A DNA stretch of 64,000 bases, taken from the NCBI RefSeq assembly GCF_013184545.1, contig NZ_JAAOJA010000002.1, forward strand, positions 372,001-436,000, written 5' to 3'. Positions 17,048 to 26,227 of this stretch are shown one piece after another. How positions within the stretch are numbered: position 1 is the first letter of the stretch; every line of letters begins with the position of its first letter. Both the position numbers and the translations under genes were made by a program. The notes beneath the pieces were generated by a model that was given only the letters and a program-made list of their open reading frames with translations, had not been told where the DNA came from and did not search any database. The DNA is from Pseudomonas tumuqii (GTDB lineage Bacteria; Pseudomonadota; Gammaproteobacteria; Pseudomonadales; Pseudomonadaceae).

Positions 17048-18352
17048 TCAATCGCGTGCGTGGACCGACACGCCCGCGGCGAAGGTTTCCTTGATCGCGC
17101 GGTCGTCGCCGAGCATGCACAGGGCGAACAGCTTCTCGGCCAGGCTCTTGGCCTGTTGCATGCGGTAGCTGATCAGCGGCGTGGCGTTGTAGTCGAGCAC
17201 CACGAAGTCCGCATCCTTGCCACTTTTGAAGTTGCCGATCTGGTCGTCCAGGTACAGCGCCTCGGCGCCGCCCAGGGTGGCCAGGTACAGCGACTTGAAC
17301 GGGTCGAGCTTCCTGCCCTGCAACTGCATGATCTTGTACGCCTCGTTCAGCGACTGCAGCTGGCTGAAGCTGGTGCCCGCGCCGACGTCGGTGCCCAGGC
17401 CGACGCGCACGCCGTGCTGCTCCAGCTTGTTCAGGTCGAACAGGCCGCTGCCGAGGAACAGGTTGGAGGTCGGGCAGAAGGCCACAGCCGAGCCGGTTTC
17501 GGCCAGGCGCCGGCACTCCTCGTCGCACAGGTGCACGCCATGGGCGAACACCGCGCGCGGGCCGATCAGTTTGAAGTGGTCGTAGACATCCAGGTAGCCC
17601 TTGCGCTCGGGGAACAACTGCTTGACCCATTCGATCTCCTGACGGTTCTCCGACAGGTGGGTGTGCATATACAGATCCGGATACTCACCGAGCAGCTTGC
17701 CGGCCAGGCGCAGTTGTTCCGGGCTGCTGGTCGGGGCGAAGCGTGGGGTGACGGCATAGTGCAGGCGGCCCTTGCCGTGCCAGCGCTCGATCAGCTCCTT
17801 GCTCTCGGAGTAGCCGGATTCCGGGGTGTCGGTCAGGTAGTCCGGGGCGTTGCGGTCCATCAGCACCTTGCCGGCGATCATCCGCAGGTTCAGCGCCTGG
17901 GCGGCTTCGAAGAAGGCGTCCACCGATTGCTTGTGCACGCTGCCGAACACCAGGGCGGTGGTGGTGCCGTTGCGCAGCAATTCCTTGAGGAAGATGCCGG
18001 CCACGTCCGCGGCGTGGGCCTTGTCGGCGAACTGCTGCTCGGTGGGGAAGGTGTAGGTATTCAGCCAATCCAGCAGCTGCTCGCCGTAGGAGGCGATCAT
18101 CCCGGTCTGCGGGTAGTGGATATGGGTGTCGATAAAGCCGGGGGTGATCAGGGCGTCGCGGTATTCGCTGATCTCGACGCCCTTGAGCGTCGGCAGCAAC
18201 TCGGCGGCATGGCCGACGCGGGCGATCTGGCCATCTTCGACGAGCAGCACACCATCCTCGAAATATTCATAGGACTGCTCGACGCCGACCACGGCGGGGT
18301 CGGCGAGGCTGTGCAGGATGGCGGCGCGGTAGGCTTTGAGGGTGTTGGTCAT
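17048..18352 (-). CDS. guaD: Guanine deaminase
   Basis: This 434-residue amidohydrolase converts guanine to xanthine in the cytoplasm. Metal ligands are visible in FIDTHIHYPQ (HxH), MHTHLSENRQEIEW and FAHGVHL, and the catalytic/metal Asp is in GLGTDVGAGTSFS. The stretch AFCPTSNLFLGSGLF is diagnostic of GuaD within the superfamily. ATG at 18352 gives the family length. It is the last gene of the xdhA-xdhB-xdhC-guaD row, and its product xanthine is the XdhAB substrate. Confidence 0.95.
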   Translation of the reverse strand: MTNTLKAYRAAILHSLADPAVVGVEQSYEYFEDGVLLVEDGQIARVGHAAELLPTLKGVEISEYRDALITPGFIDTHIHYPQTGMIASYGEQLLDWLNTYTFPTEQQFADKAHAADVAGIFLKELLRNGTTTALVFGSVHKQSVDAFFEAAQALNLRMIAGKVLMDRNAPDYLTDTPESGYSESKELIERWHGKGRLHYAVTPRFAPTSSPEQLRLAGKLLGEYPDLYMHTHLSENRQEIEWVKQLFPERKGYLDVYDHFKLIGPRAVFAHGVHLCDEECRRLAETGSAVAFCPTSNLFLGSGLFDLNKLEQHGVRVGLGTDVGAGTSFSQLQSLNEAYKIMQLQGRKLDPFKSLYLATLGGAEALYLDDQIGNFKSGKDADFVVLDYNATPLISYRMQQAKSLAEKLFALCMLGDDRAIKETFAAGVSVHARD

Positions 18353-18410
18353 GTTTGTCGTGTCTCGATTTCGTGATCCTGGCGTAAGGAACGCTGCGCG
18401 GGTAACTCTC

Positions 18411-18464
18411 GGTGCGCACGGCGCACCCTACGGAGATGGTCGTGTAGGGTGCGCCGTGCGCACC
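18411..18464. repeat. Large inverted repeat between xdhC and guaD
   Basis: GGTGCGCACGGCGCACCCTAC and its exact inverse flank a 12-base loop. The 21-pair stem lies in the 127-base xdhC-guaD space and could attenuate transcription into guaD. Confidence 0.8.
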
Positions 18465-18479
18465 ACGGGTAATGCGGTG

Positions 18480-19313
18480 TTATTGGGCGCGGCGCGAATG
18501 GGGCAGCAGCTTGGCCACGCTGGTCTCGCCTTTTTTCACGTCCTGGCCAAAGGCGACGTTGTAGGTGGCGATCACCTCACCGGCGATGGACACGGCGATT
18601 TCGATCGGCAGCTTGCCTTTCACCTCAGGCAAACCCATGGGGCAGCGCATGCGTTGCACTACCTCCGGTTGGAAACCGCGATCGCGCAGGCGGTGTTCGA
18701 ACTTGGCGCGTTTGCTCTTCGAGCCGATCAGCCCGTAGTAGGCGAAATCGTTGCGCTTGAGGATCGCCGCGGTCAGCTCCAGGTCGAGCTGGTGGTTATG
18801 GGTCATGACGATGAAGTAGCTGCCGGCCGGCATGCGCCCGACCTCGTCGATCACCTCTTCCTCGACCACCTTGTCCACCCCGGCGGGGATCTGCTCGGGA
18901 AACTCGTTTTCCCGCGAGTCGATCCAGCGCACCTTGCACGGCAGGCTGGCGAGCAGCGGCACCAGGGCGCGGCCGACATGGCCGGCGCCGAACACGGCGA
19001 TCTGCGCCTGGGGTTGGCCCATGGGCTCGAACAGCAACACGGTGGCGCCGCCGCAGCATTGGCCGAGGCTGGCACCGAGGTTGAAACGCTCCAGGCGGGT
19101 GTCCTGGCTGCGCGTGGCAAGCATTTCGCGGGCCAGCTCCATCGCCTTGTATTCCAGGTGACCGCCGCCGATGGTTTCGTAGATGCGGTCGCTGGTGACC
19201 ACCATCTTCGAGCCGGCGTTGCGCGGGGTCGAGCCGCGCTCTTCGATGATAGTCACCAGCACGCAAGGCAGGCCTTGCTGCTGCAGCTCGGCGAGGGCGC
19301 TGATCCAGCTCAT
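18480..19313 (-). CDS. xdhC: Xanthine dehydrogenase accessory protein XdhC
   Basis: This 277-residue protein of the XdhC/CoxI family binds molybdenum cofactor and helps insert its sulfurated form into XdhB. The N-terminal VLVTIIEERGSTPRNAGSKM motif and the Rossmann-like VFGAGHVGRALVPLLA followed by WIDSRENEFP are the family marks. Its place behind xdhAB and before guaD fits the standard Pseudomonas xdh cluster. Confidence 0.94.
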   Translation of the reverse strand: MSWISALAELQQQGLPCVLVTIIEERGSTPRNAGSKMVVTSDRIYETIGGGHLEYKAMELAREMLATRSQDTRLERFNLGASLGQCCGGATVLLFEPMGQPQAQIAVFGAGHVGRALVPLLASLPCKVRWIDSRENEFPEQIPAGVDKVVEEEVIDEVGRMPAGSYFIVMTHNHQLDLELTAAILKRNDFAYYGLIGSKSKRAKFEHRLRDRGFQPEVVQRMRCPMGLPEVKGKLPIEIAVSIAGEVIATYNVAFGQDVKKGETSVAKLLPHSRRAQ

Positions 19314-19477
19314 TTGCTCAGCCTCCAGGTTGGCGGCAGTTGTCCCGGGCGCGGTAGGCGCCAGTTGCTTGGCGACGGGTCCAGTATCGGAACCGGTACC
19401 GACGGGGTCGGTTGGCTATTCGGTTCGGTGTGTTTTGTCATTGTTCTACACCTGCTTTGTTCTTCATTCGCGACCCT

Positions 19478-19549
19478 GGTGGAAAACGCTTCGCGGTTTT
19501 CCACCCTACGGAGCGGCCCGTAGGGTGGATGTCGCGCAGCACATCCACC
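19478..19549. repeat. Nested inverted repeats between xdhB and xdhC
   Basis: Three hairpins overlap in series: GGTGGAAAAC/GTTTTCCACC (19478-19505), CCACCCTAC/GTAGGGTGG (19501-19528) and GGTGGATGT/ACATCCACC (19525-19549). The 249-base gap suggests a repeat insertion inside the operon. Confidence 0.7.
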
Positions 19550-19562
19550 AAGGTGGTTGGCG

Positions 19563-21962
19563 TTACGCCGGTTCGATCTCGACTGCCGCCGCGGCCTTGG
19601 CCGTTTGCTGCAATTTCTTCATTTGCTCCACGCCCCAGAGCACCCGCTCGGGGGTGGCGGGGGCATCGATGTTCGGCTGCACTTTGTAGTCGGCCAGGCT
19701 GGCCACCGCGTCCTTGATCGCGCACCACACGGCGATGCCGAGCATGAACGGCGGCTCGCCCACGGCCTTGGAGTGGAACACCGTGTCTTCCGGATTCTTG
19801 CGGTTCTCCACCAGCTTGACCCGCAGATCCAGCGGCATGTCGGCGATGGCCGGGATCTTGTAGCTGGCCGGACCATTGGTCATCAGCTTGCCTTTGCCGT
19901 TCCACACCAGCTCTTCCATGGTCAGCCAGCCCATGCCCTGGACGAAGGCGCCTTCGACCTGGCCGGTGTCGATGGCAGGGTTCAGCGAGGCGCCGACGTC
20001 GTGCAGGATGTCGGTGCGCAGCATTTTGTATTCGCCGGTCAGGGTGTCGACTATCACCTCGGCGCAAGCCGCACCGTAGGCGAAGTAATAGAAGGGGCGG
20101 CCGGCGGCCTTGTCACGGTCGTAGAAGATCTTCGGCGTGCGGTAGAAACCGGTGGAAGACAGCGAGACCTGGGCGAAGTAGGCCTTCTGGATCACTTCCT
20201 CGAAGGACAGGAACAGCCCGCGCACGCGCACCTGGCCGTTACGGAACTCGACGTCTTCCGCGGTGACCTTGTATTCGCGTACCAGGAAATCGACCAGGCG
20301 CTGCTTGATGGTCTCGGCGGCGTTCTGCGCGGCCTTGCCGTTAAGGTCGGCACCGCTGCTTGCCGCGGTCGGCGAGGTGTTCGGCACCTTGTCGGTGTTG
20401 GTCGCGGTGATCTGGATGCGCGAGATGTCCACCTGCAGCACCTCGGCGACCACCTGGGCGACCTTGGTGTTGAGGCCCTGGCCCATCTCGGTGCCGCCGT
20501 GATTCAGGTGGATGCTGCCGTCGGTGTAGATGTGGATCAGCGCGCCGGCCTGGTTGAGGAAGGTGGCGGTGAAGCTGATGCCGAATTTAACCGGGGTCAG
20601 TGCCAGACCTTTCTTCAATACAGGGCTCTTGGCATTGAAGGCACGGATTTCCTCGCGGCGCTTGGCGTACTCGCTGCTGGCCTCCAGCTCGGCGGTCATC
20701 TCGGCGAGCATGTTGTGCTCGACGGTCTGGTGGTAATGGGTGACGTTGCGCTCGGTCTTGCCGTAGTAGTTGAGCTTGCGCACCTGCAGCGGGTCCTTGC
20801 CCAGTTTGCGCGCCACCGCGTCCATGATTTCCTCGATGGCGACCATCCCTTGCGGGCCGCCGAAGCCGCGGTAGGCGGTGTTCGACGCGGTGTTGGTCTT
20901 GCAGCGATGGCCGTTGATGGTGGCGTTGCCGAGGTAGTAGGCATTGTCGGCGTGGAACATCGCGCGGTCGACGATCGAGCCAGACAGATCCGGCGAGTAG
21001 CCGCAGTTACCGGCCAGTTCGATCTGGATGCCGTGCAGCAGGCCGTCGTCGTCGAAGCCGACGTCGTATTCGACATAGAAGGGGTGACGCTTGCCGGTGA
21101 TGCTCATGTCTTCCATGCGCGGCAGGCGCATCTTGGTCGGCCGCCCGGTGAGGTGGGCGATCACTGCACAGAGGCACGCCGGGCCTGCGGCCTGGGTTTC
21201 CTTGCCGCCGAAACCGCCGCCCATGCGGCGCATGTCGATGACGATCTTGTGCATCGGCACGCCGAGCACTTCGGCCACCAATTTCTGCACTTCGGTGGCG
21301 TTCTGCGTGGAGGTGTAGACGATCATGCCGCCGTCTTCGCTGGGCATCACCGAGGAAATCTGGGTCTCCAGGTAGAAATGTTCTTGGCCGCCGATATGCA
21401 GGCTGCCTTGCAGGCGCTGCGGCGCAGTCGCCAATTCGGCAGCGGCATCGCCGATCTTGTGCTGATGGCTGTCGAGGACGAAATGCTTCTTGTGCAGCGC
21501 ATCGACCACGTCCAGCACCGGCTCCAGGTCTTCGTATTCGATGATCGCCGCCATGGCCGCCTTGCGCGCGGTTTCCAGGCTGTCGGCGCCGACCGCCAGC
21601 ACTACCTGGCCGACGTATTCCACCTTGCCGTCGGCCAGCAGCGGGTCGCCGGCGACCACCGGGCCGATGTCCAGCTGGCCGGGCACATCCTTGCTGGTGA
21701 TGGCGATGGCCACGCCGGGAATCGCATAGCAGGGCGCGGTGTCGATACTGACAATGCGCGCATGGGCGCGGTCGCTCATGCGGGCATAGACGTGCAACTG
21801 GTTGGGGAATTCCAGGCGGTCGTCGACATACACGGCTTCGCCGGATACGTGTTTGTCCGCGCTCTCGTGCTTGACGCTGCGGCCGACGCCGGTGGTGATG
21901 TCGGCGCGGAACAGTTCGGCCAGTTCGGCCTGGGTTTTCGGTGTGTTGTGGTGGTTAGACAT
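19563..21962 (-). CDS. xdhB: Xanthine dehydrogenase, molybdenum-binding subunit
   Basis: This 799-residue large subunit carries the molybdopterin active site that hydroxylates hypoxanthine/xanthine to urate. Visible marks are the aldehyde oxidase-like N-domain (VYVDDRLEFPNQLHVYAR), GGGFGGKETQAA, AYRGFGGPQGM (substrate-binding Arg), NHGGTEMGQGLNTK, and the catalytic-glutamate motif KAVGEPPFMLG near the C-terminus. The start overlaps the xdhA stop by eight bases, so expression of the subunits is coupled. Confidence 0.95.
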   Translation of the reverse strand: MSNHHNTPKTQAELAELFRADITTGVGRSVKHESADKHVSGEAVYVDDRLEFPNQLHVYARMSDRAHARIVSIDTAPCYAIPGVAIAITSKDVPGQLDIGPVVAGDPLLADGKVEYVGQVVLAVGADSLETARKAAMAAIIEYEDLEPVLDVVDALHKKHFVLDSHQHKIGDAAAELATAPQRLQGSLHIGGQEHFYLETQISSVMPSEDGGMIVYTSTQNATEVQKLVAEVLGVPMHKIVIDMRRMGGGFGGKETQAAGPACLCAVIAHLTGRPTKMRLPRMEDMSITGKRHPFYVEYDVGFDDDGLLHGIQIELAGNCGYSPDLSGSIVDRAMFHADNAYYLGNATINGHRCKTNTASNTAYRGFGGPQGMVAIEEIMDAVARKLGKDPLQVRKLNYYGKTERNVTHYHQTVEHNMLAEMTAELEASSEYAKRREEIRAFNAKSPVLKKGLALTPVKFGISFTATFLNQAGALIHIYTDGSIHLNHGGTEMGQGLNTKVAQVVAEVLQVDISRIQITATNTDKVPNTSPTAASSGADLNGKAAQNAAETIKQRLVDFLVREYKVTAEDVEFRNGQVRVRGLFLSFEEVIQKAYFAQVSLSSTGFYRTPKIFYDRDKAAGRPFYYFAYGAACAEVIVDTLTGEYKMLRTDILHDVGASLNPAIDTGQVEGAFVQGMGWLTMEELVWNGKGKLMTNGPASYKIPAIADMPLDLRVKLVENRKNPEDTVFHSKAVGEPPFMLGIAVWCAIKDAVASLADYKVQPNIDAPATPERVLWGVEQMKKLQQTAKAAAAVEIEPA

Positions 21963-23394
21963 AGGCGGTCACCCGGGTTTCGACTTCGGGAGCTTGCAGC
22001 TCGAGGAAGAATTTACGCAGCAGGTTCTGTGCGGTGAGCAGGCGGTATTCCTTGCTGGCGCGGAAGTCGCTGAGCGGGGTGAAGTCCTCGGCCAGGGCGG
22101 CGCAGGCGCGCTCGATCACCCCCGGATACCAGGCGGCGCCGGTCAGCGCGGCTTCGCAGGCGGCGGCGCGTTTGGGAATAGCGGCCATGCCGCCGAAGGC
22201 GATGCGCGCGCTTTGCACCACGCCATCCTCGATACGCAGGTTGAAGGCGGCGCAGACCGCGGAAATGTCGTCATCCAGGCGTTTGGAGACTTTGTAGGCG
22301 CGGAACGCCTGATTATGTTGGGCGCGCGGCACCAGGATCTTCTCGATGAATTCGGCTTCCTGGCGAGCGGTCACCTTGTAGTCGAGGAAATAATCCTCGA
22401 TCGCCAGGCTGCGCGTGTCGTTGCCCTTGCGCAGGACGATCTGCGCGCCGAGGGCGATCAGCAGCGGCGGGGCGTCGCCGATCGGCGAGGCGTTGCCGAT
22501 ATTGCCGCCGAGGGTGCCCTGGTTGCGGATCTGCAAGGAGGCGAAACGGTGCAGCAGCTCGTCGAAGTCCGGGTAGTCCTGGGCTAGGGCGGCGTAGCAA
22601 TCGGACAGCGCGGTGGCGGCGCCGATCTCGATGTGCTCGGCGGTCACTTCCACGCGCTTCATCGCTTCAATATGGCCAACGTAGATCATCACCGGCAGCT
22701 CGCGGTGGAACTGGGTAACTTCCAGCGCCAGGTCGGTGCCGCCAGCGAGCAGGCGCGCCTCGGGATTGGCGGCGTAGAGGTCGGCCAGGTCGGCGACGGT
22801 CAGCGGCAGCAGGCAACGCTTGTCGCCGCTATTGAGTTCGGCGGTTTCGCGCGGGGCGATGGCCTTCAGCTGGGCCACGGTCTGTGCTTCGGCGGCATCG
22901 AATTGATCAGGTTGCTTTTGGCAGCAGGCCTGCTCGGCGGCATCGATAATCGGTCGGTAGCCGGTGCAGCGACAGAGGTTACCGGCCAGGGCTTCCAGGG
23001 TGTCGGCCTTGTCGAAGCCATTGCTGTTCTTCTGCAGGGCGAACAGCGACATGACGAAGCCCGGGGTGCAGAAGCCGCACTGCGAACCATGGCAGTCGAC
23101 CATCGCCTGTTGCACGCTGTGCAGTTGGCCCTGGTGCTTGAGGTCTTCGACGCTGATCAGCTGCTTGCCGTGCAGGGCGGAGACGAAGGTCAGGCAGGAG
23201 TTCAGCGTGCGATAACGCACGCGTTCGCCATCCAGTTCGCCGACCACCACGGTGCAGGCACCGCAATCGCCGGAGGCGCAGCCTTCTTTGGTGCCAGGTT
23301 TGCCGACATGCTCGCGCAGGTACTGGAGCACGGTGACGTTGGGGTCCAGGGCATGCTCGGTGCGCAGCTCCCGGTTGAGTAAAAACTGGATCAA
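21955..23394 (-). CDS. xdhA: Xanthine dehydrogenase, FeS/FAD subunit
   Basis: This 479-residue subunit has an N-terminal plant-type [2Fe-2S] domain (CASGDCGACTVV), a second [2Fe-2S] domain (QCGFCTPGF and NLCRCTGYRPI), an FAD-binding domain (LLAGGTDLALE, GTLGGNIGNASPIGD) and a CO-dehydrogenase flavoprotein C-domain. Electrons pass from XdhB through these to NAD+. The start codon is a rare TTG at 23394, chosen because GGAGG lies at the correct distance and MIQFLLN matches the family start. Confidence 0.95.
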   Translation of the reverse strand: MIQFLLNRELRTEHALDPNVTVLQYLREHVGKPGTKEGCASGDCGACTVVVGELDGERVRYRTLNSCLTFVSALHGKQLISVEDLKHQGQLHSVQQAMVDCHGSQCGFCTPGFVMSLFALQKNSNGFDKADTLEALAGNLCRCTGYRPIIDAAEQACCQKQPDQFDAAEAQTVAQLKAIAPRETAELNSGDKRCLLPLTVADLADLYAANPEARLLAGGTDLALEVTQFHRELPVMIYVGHIEAMKRVEVTAEHIEIGAATALSDCYAALAQDYPDFDELLHRFASLQIRNQGTLGGNIGNASPIGDAPPLLIALGAQIVLRKGNDTRSLAIEDYFLDYKVTARQEAEFIEKILVPRAQHNQAFRAYKVSKRLDDDISAVCAAFNLRIEDGVVQSARIAFGGMAAIPKRAAACEAALTGAAWYPGVIERACAALAEDFTPLSDFRASKEYRLLTAQNLLRKFFLELQAPEVETRVTAYV

Positions 23395-23490
23395 GGACGA
23401 CCTCCAGGCACTTTATTGTTCTCGTATCAGGCTTTAGCAAAACGACATTGCAGGTGAGTGCGGCGTTTTGACGCGGCTTGGCATGGGCTA

Positions 23491-23519
23491 AATCTAGAGA
23501 TTTCTGACTTTTCGGTCAA
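23491..23519 (-). promoter_or_regulatory. Candidate sigma70 promoter of xdhA
   Basis: On the minus strand, TTGACC (-35) and TAGATT (-10) are separated by 17 bases. The -35 box is the first half of the proximal TTGAC-N6-GTCAG dyad, so a bound regulator would cover the promoter. The leader to the TTG start is about 90 bases. Confidence 0.55.
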
Positions 23520-23542
23520 CAAATATTTGACCTGGCAGTCAG
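23504..23542. promoter_or_regulatory. Double purine-associated dyad upstream of xdhA
   Basis: Two copies of TTGAC-N6-GTCAG in opposite orientation (23504-23519 and 23527-23542) form one large inverted repeat. The proximal edge is 110 bases from the xdhA start codon, as at the permease. Confidence 0.6.
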
Positions 23543-23870
23543 GTGGTTGTCATGCGATTCGGTTATGAGTTCGACAAAGGCAAAGGGATATGGGTAAAGG
23601 CTAGCCGGTTTCATGCCAGCAACTCCTCTGGCGCGCGCTTTGGCGAGCTGAATCTACCGCAGGGCTGACGTAGGACGGTCCGGGCGGTTGCTTAGGAGCG
23701 CAGCGATAGTCAGCTTTGTGCCGCGCCGATGAACCCATGGTGCACTGCCTGCGGCGAGTGACACCCTACGGACCGCGGATTGCACCAGATCGAGCGGCTC
23801 GCTCGCTCGGTCGGTAGGGCGGCTTCGGAGCGAAGCGACAACCCGCCTTTATTTAACGCCGCACCGTCTA
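23543..23870. repeat. Intergenic space with dispersed element copy B
   Basis: No gene is supported here. From about 23724 to 23790 the sequence matches dispersed copies A (2380) and C (59253), sharing GGTGCACTGCCTGCGGCGAG and the following block, after which it diverges. The rest, beside the convergent protease stop, shows nothing recognisable. Confidence 0.5.
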
Positions 23871-25790
23871 TCACTTGTTGGGCTTGCCGCCGCCTTTGCC
23901 ACCGCCGCCACCGTCACTCACAGCCAGTGCAGCGGACATGGCGCTCCAGGCTGACGCCTGCTCGCCATTGCGCGCGCGGACACGGTAGCTGTAGCGGCCG
24001 GTGCCCACATCGTCGGTATAGCTGCGTGTTGCGCCGCTGCTCACTGGTATGACGGTAGTCGAGGTGATTCTTCCACTCTTGTGCAGGCTGTTGCGCTCGA
24101 TATCGAAACCGGTGACGTCCACGCCATCATGGCTCCAGTCCAGCTGCAGCGCCTGGTTGCCTTGCGCCAGGGTCACCAGCTGTACGCCGAGCGCCGCTGG
24201 CGCAGCGGGGATCACGGGCTCCGGCGGTGGCGCCAGGTCGCCTGTGGTCAGCGCGCCGTGCAGATTCAGCCGACCATGGCGGGTCCATTCCTGCATGTTC
24301 TGGCCCTGGGCGCCGGTCTTGTCGGCCCCGTTTTCCAGGCGCTGGCGCACCACCTGGTTGCAGGGCAGACCGTCCCACAGGCAAGTGTCTGGCTTCAGGT
24401 CCTGTTCGGATGAAAGCCCGCTGGCGTTCAGTGCCGCGTAGAGGTCCGTCCACACCAATGCCGCGCCGCCGGCCACCAGAGGCGCCGCCATCGAGGTGCC
24501 GTCCCACCAGTCGACGCAGCTGTCCACGCCGGATGCCAGGCCGCAGTGGGCATCCGGCAGAATGCCGATGATGCTCTGGCCCGGCGCGGCAAGTGACACC
24601 CAGGGATCGTTGATCTGGCTGTAGGTGGAGAAACTGGCGCGGTAATCGTTGTGGTCCGAGGCGGCCACGGCGATCACCGTCGATTCGCCGTTGGCATCGG
24701 TACAGGCGGCCGGGTACAGCCGCTGAGTGTCGCCATTGTTGCCCGCGCCGGCCACCACGACCACGCCCTGCTGATTGGCAAATAGCACGGCATCGCATTC
24801 GGCATTGGACGGAGTTGTGGGGCTGACCCCGCCATTTTCATCGATCCAGTCGCTGCCGTAGCTCATGCTGATCACGTGGTACTGGCTTCTGACCCGCGCA
24901 CCGTCCGCCATGCGGTCGCTGGACGCCTCGATGATCGCGGCCGCCGAAGCCGAAACCGGGCAGAGGCCGACGAAGAACAGGTTCACGCCATCGGTCAGCA
25001 GTTCCATGTAACAGACCTTGAAGATACCCGCCGCGGTGTGCCAGCCGGCGCCGGCAATGCCCAGGCCGTTATTGGTGTTGGCGACGATTTCGGAAGCGGT
25101 GAAGGTGCCATGGCCCAGGTTGTCGCAGGCAGGCTCCGACGCGGGACAGCTATCCCAGGCCTGATTGCCGACGAAGTCGACTTTTTCCAGGCACTTGCCG
25201 TTCAGTTCCAGGGTCGCGCAGTCGGCGCCGCTGTCCAGCACCGCCACCTTGGGCGTGGCGTAACCGGCGGGATCGCTGGTGGCGAGTCCCCGGCTGATGT
25301 CCCAGGCTTCGGGCGCGTCGATATCGGCATCGGCGGTGCCGCGTGTGCTCTGCAGGCTGGCGCCGAACGGCGTGCGTTGCACGTAAGTGTGGGCTTGCCG
25401 GGTGTTATGCAGGTACCACTGTTCCTCGAAATAATTGCCGCCGCCGACGGGTGTCGGGCCGGGCTCCTCGTTGGGCACCACCAGCAGGCGGTGGTAGTCG
25501 GGCTCGGCGTAGAGCACGTTCGGATTGGCCTGGTAGGCCGCCACCTTGGCGATCACCGAGCCGGCGGCAACCCCCACGACCTGGACATCGATAGCGGCAA
25601 TGCTGTCGAGCACGATTGCGGAGGCGCGCCGATGGGCTTCGGCAATCTGCGCCGCGGCCGTACCGGGTTTGAACTTGACCAATACACGGTCCGGGGCATA
25701 GCGCTCAGGAGCGGAAGGCGCAGGTTGGGCCTGAACCATGGCGGGGCAGAACACCCAGAGCAACACGAACATGAAACAGATGGGGCGCAT
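23871..25790 (-). CDS. Secreted S8 (subtilisin-family) serine protease
   Basis: This 639-residue exported protease has a signal peptide at the N-terminus (MRPICFMFVLLWVFCPAMVQA), an inhibitor-like pro-region (APDRVLVKFKPGT... to about residue 115), and a catalytic domain with D186 (VAVLDSGAD), H227 (NLGHGTFTAS) and S433 (GTSMAAP). A fibronectin-III-like domain follows (about 540-620), then a glycine/lysine tail. ATG at 25790 has GGGAGG eight bases upstream; earlier codons would bury the signal peptide. It is monocistronic. Many cysteines in the catalytic domain suggest disulfides. Confidence 0.9.
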   Translation of the reverse strand: MRPICFMFVLLWVFCPAMVQAQPAPSAPERYAPDRVLVKFKPGTAAAQIAEAHRRASAIVLDSIAAIDVQVVGVAAGSVIAKVAAYQANPNVLYAEPDYHRLLVVPNEEPGPTPVGGGNYFEEQWYLHNTRQAHTYVQRTPFGASLQSTRGTADADIDAPEAWDISRGLATSDPAGYATPKVAVLDSGADCATLELNGKCLEKVDFVGNQAWDSCPASEPACDNLGHGTFTASEIVANTNNGLGIAGAGWHTAAGIFKVCYMELLTDGVNLFFVGLCPVSASAAAIIEASSDRMADGARVRSQYHVISMSYGSDWIDENGGVSPTTPSNAECDAVLFANQQGVVVVAGAGNNGDTQRLYPAACTDANGESTVIAVAASDHNDYRASFSTYSQINDPWVSLAAPGQSIIGILPDAHCGLASGVDSCVDWWDGTSMAAPLVAGGAALVWTDLYAALNASGLSSEQDLKPDTCLWDGLPCNQVVRQRLENGADKTGAQGQNMQEWTRHGRLNLHGALTTGDLAPPPEPVIPAAPAALGVQLVTLAQGNQALQLDWSHDGVDVTGFDIERNSLHKSGRITSTTVIPVSSGATRSYTDDVGTGRYSYRVRARNGEQASAWSAMSAALAVSDGGGGGKGGGKPNK

Positions 25791-26227
25791 GGAAATTGCC
25801 TCCCTGATGCACTGCAACGACAGGTAGTGATACACCGTCAACCACAGGCAATGATGCGCCGCCCAACAGGCATGAATGCACCATACGACAGACAATAACG
25901 GTCAGCTTTGAAATCAGCGTAGAAGCTTTTCCGGGGCAAGGCCGAGGCCGTTGCGTCGCCTGAGAAGCTATCCGCTGGCGACTGTTTCATCATTGTTACA
26001 GGTGCGCGCCGGGTTGTTACGTTGATAATGGCCGTTATCGTGTTCGTGACGATGACGGCCGCAGCTTTCGAGCGAGTGACAACGCCGTCAGGCCAAGGGG
26101 CAGCACCTGGGCCGGGTGCTGTGCGACTGCCTGGGCAGCGGCTGGTTGCACCAATCTGGGGCGAGCATGCCGCGGCGAAAGCTTTCCGACCAGCGGTCGC
26201 TGGGCGGGATCCTGCGGCCGATCCTCT
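25791..26227. other. Gene-free space between the protease and the fusion enzyme
   Basis: This 437-base stretch has only short unsupported frames on either strand. It must contain the promoter of the minus-strand protease. I see no clear terminator for the fusion gene. Confidence 0.5.

Noticed and set aside
19557..22037. An 826-codon plus-strand frame opposite xdhB
   Set aside because: It is the antisense shadow of xdhB with no domain or credible start.
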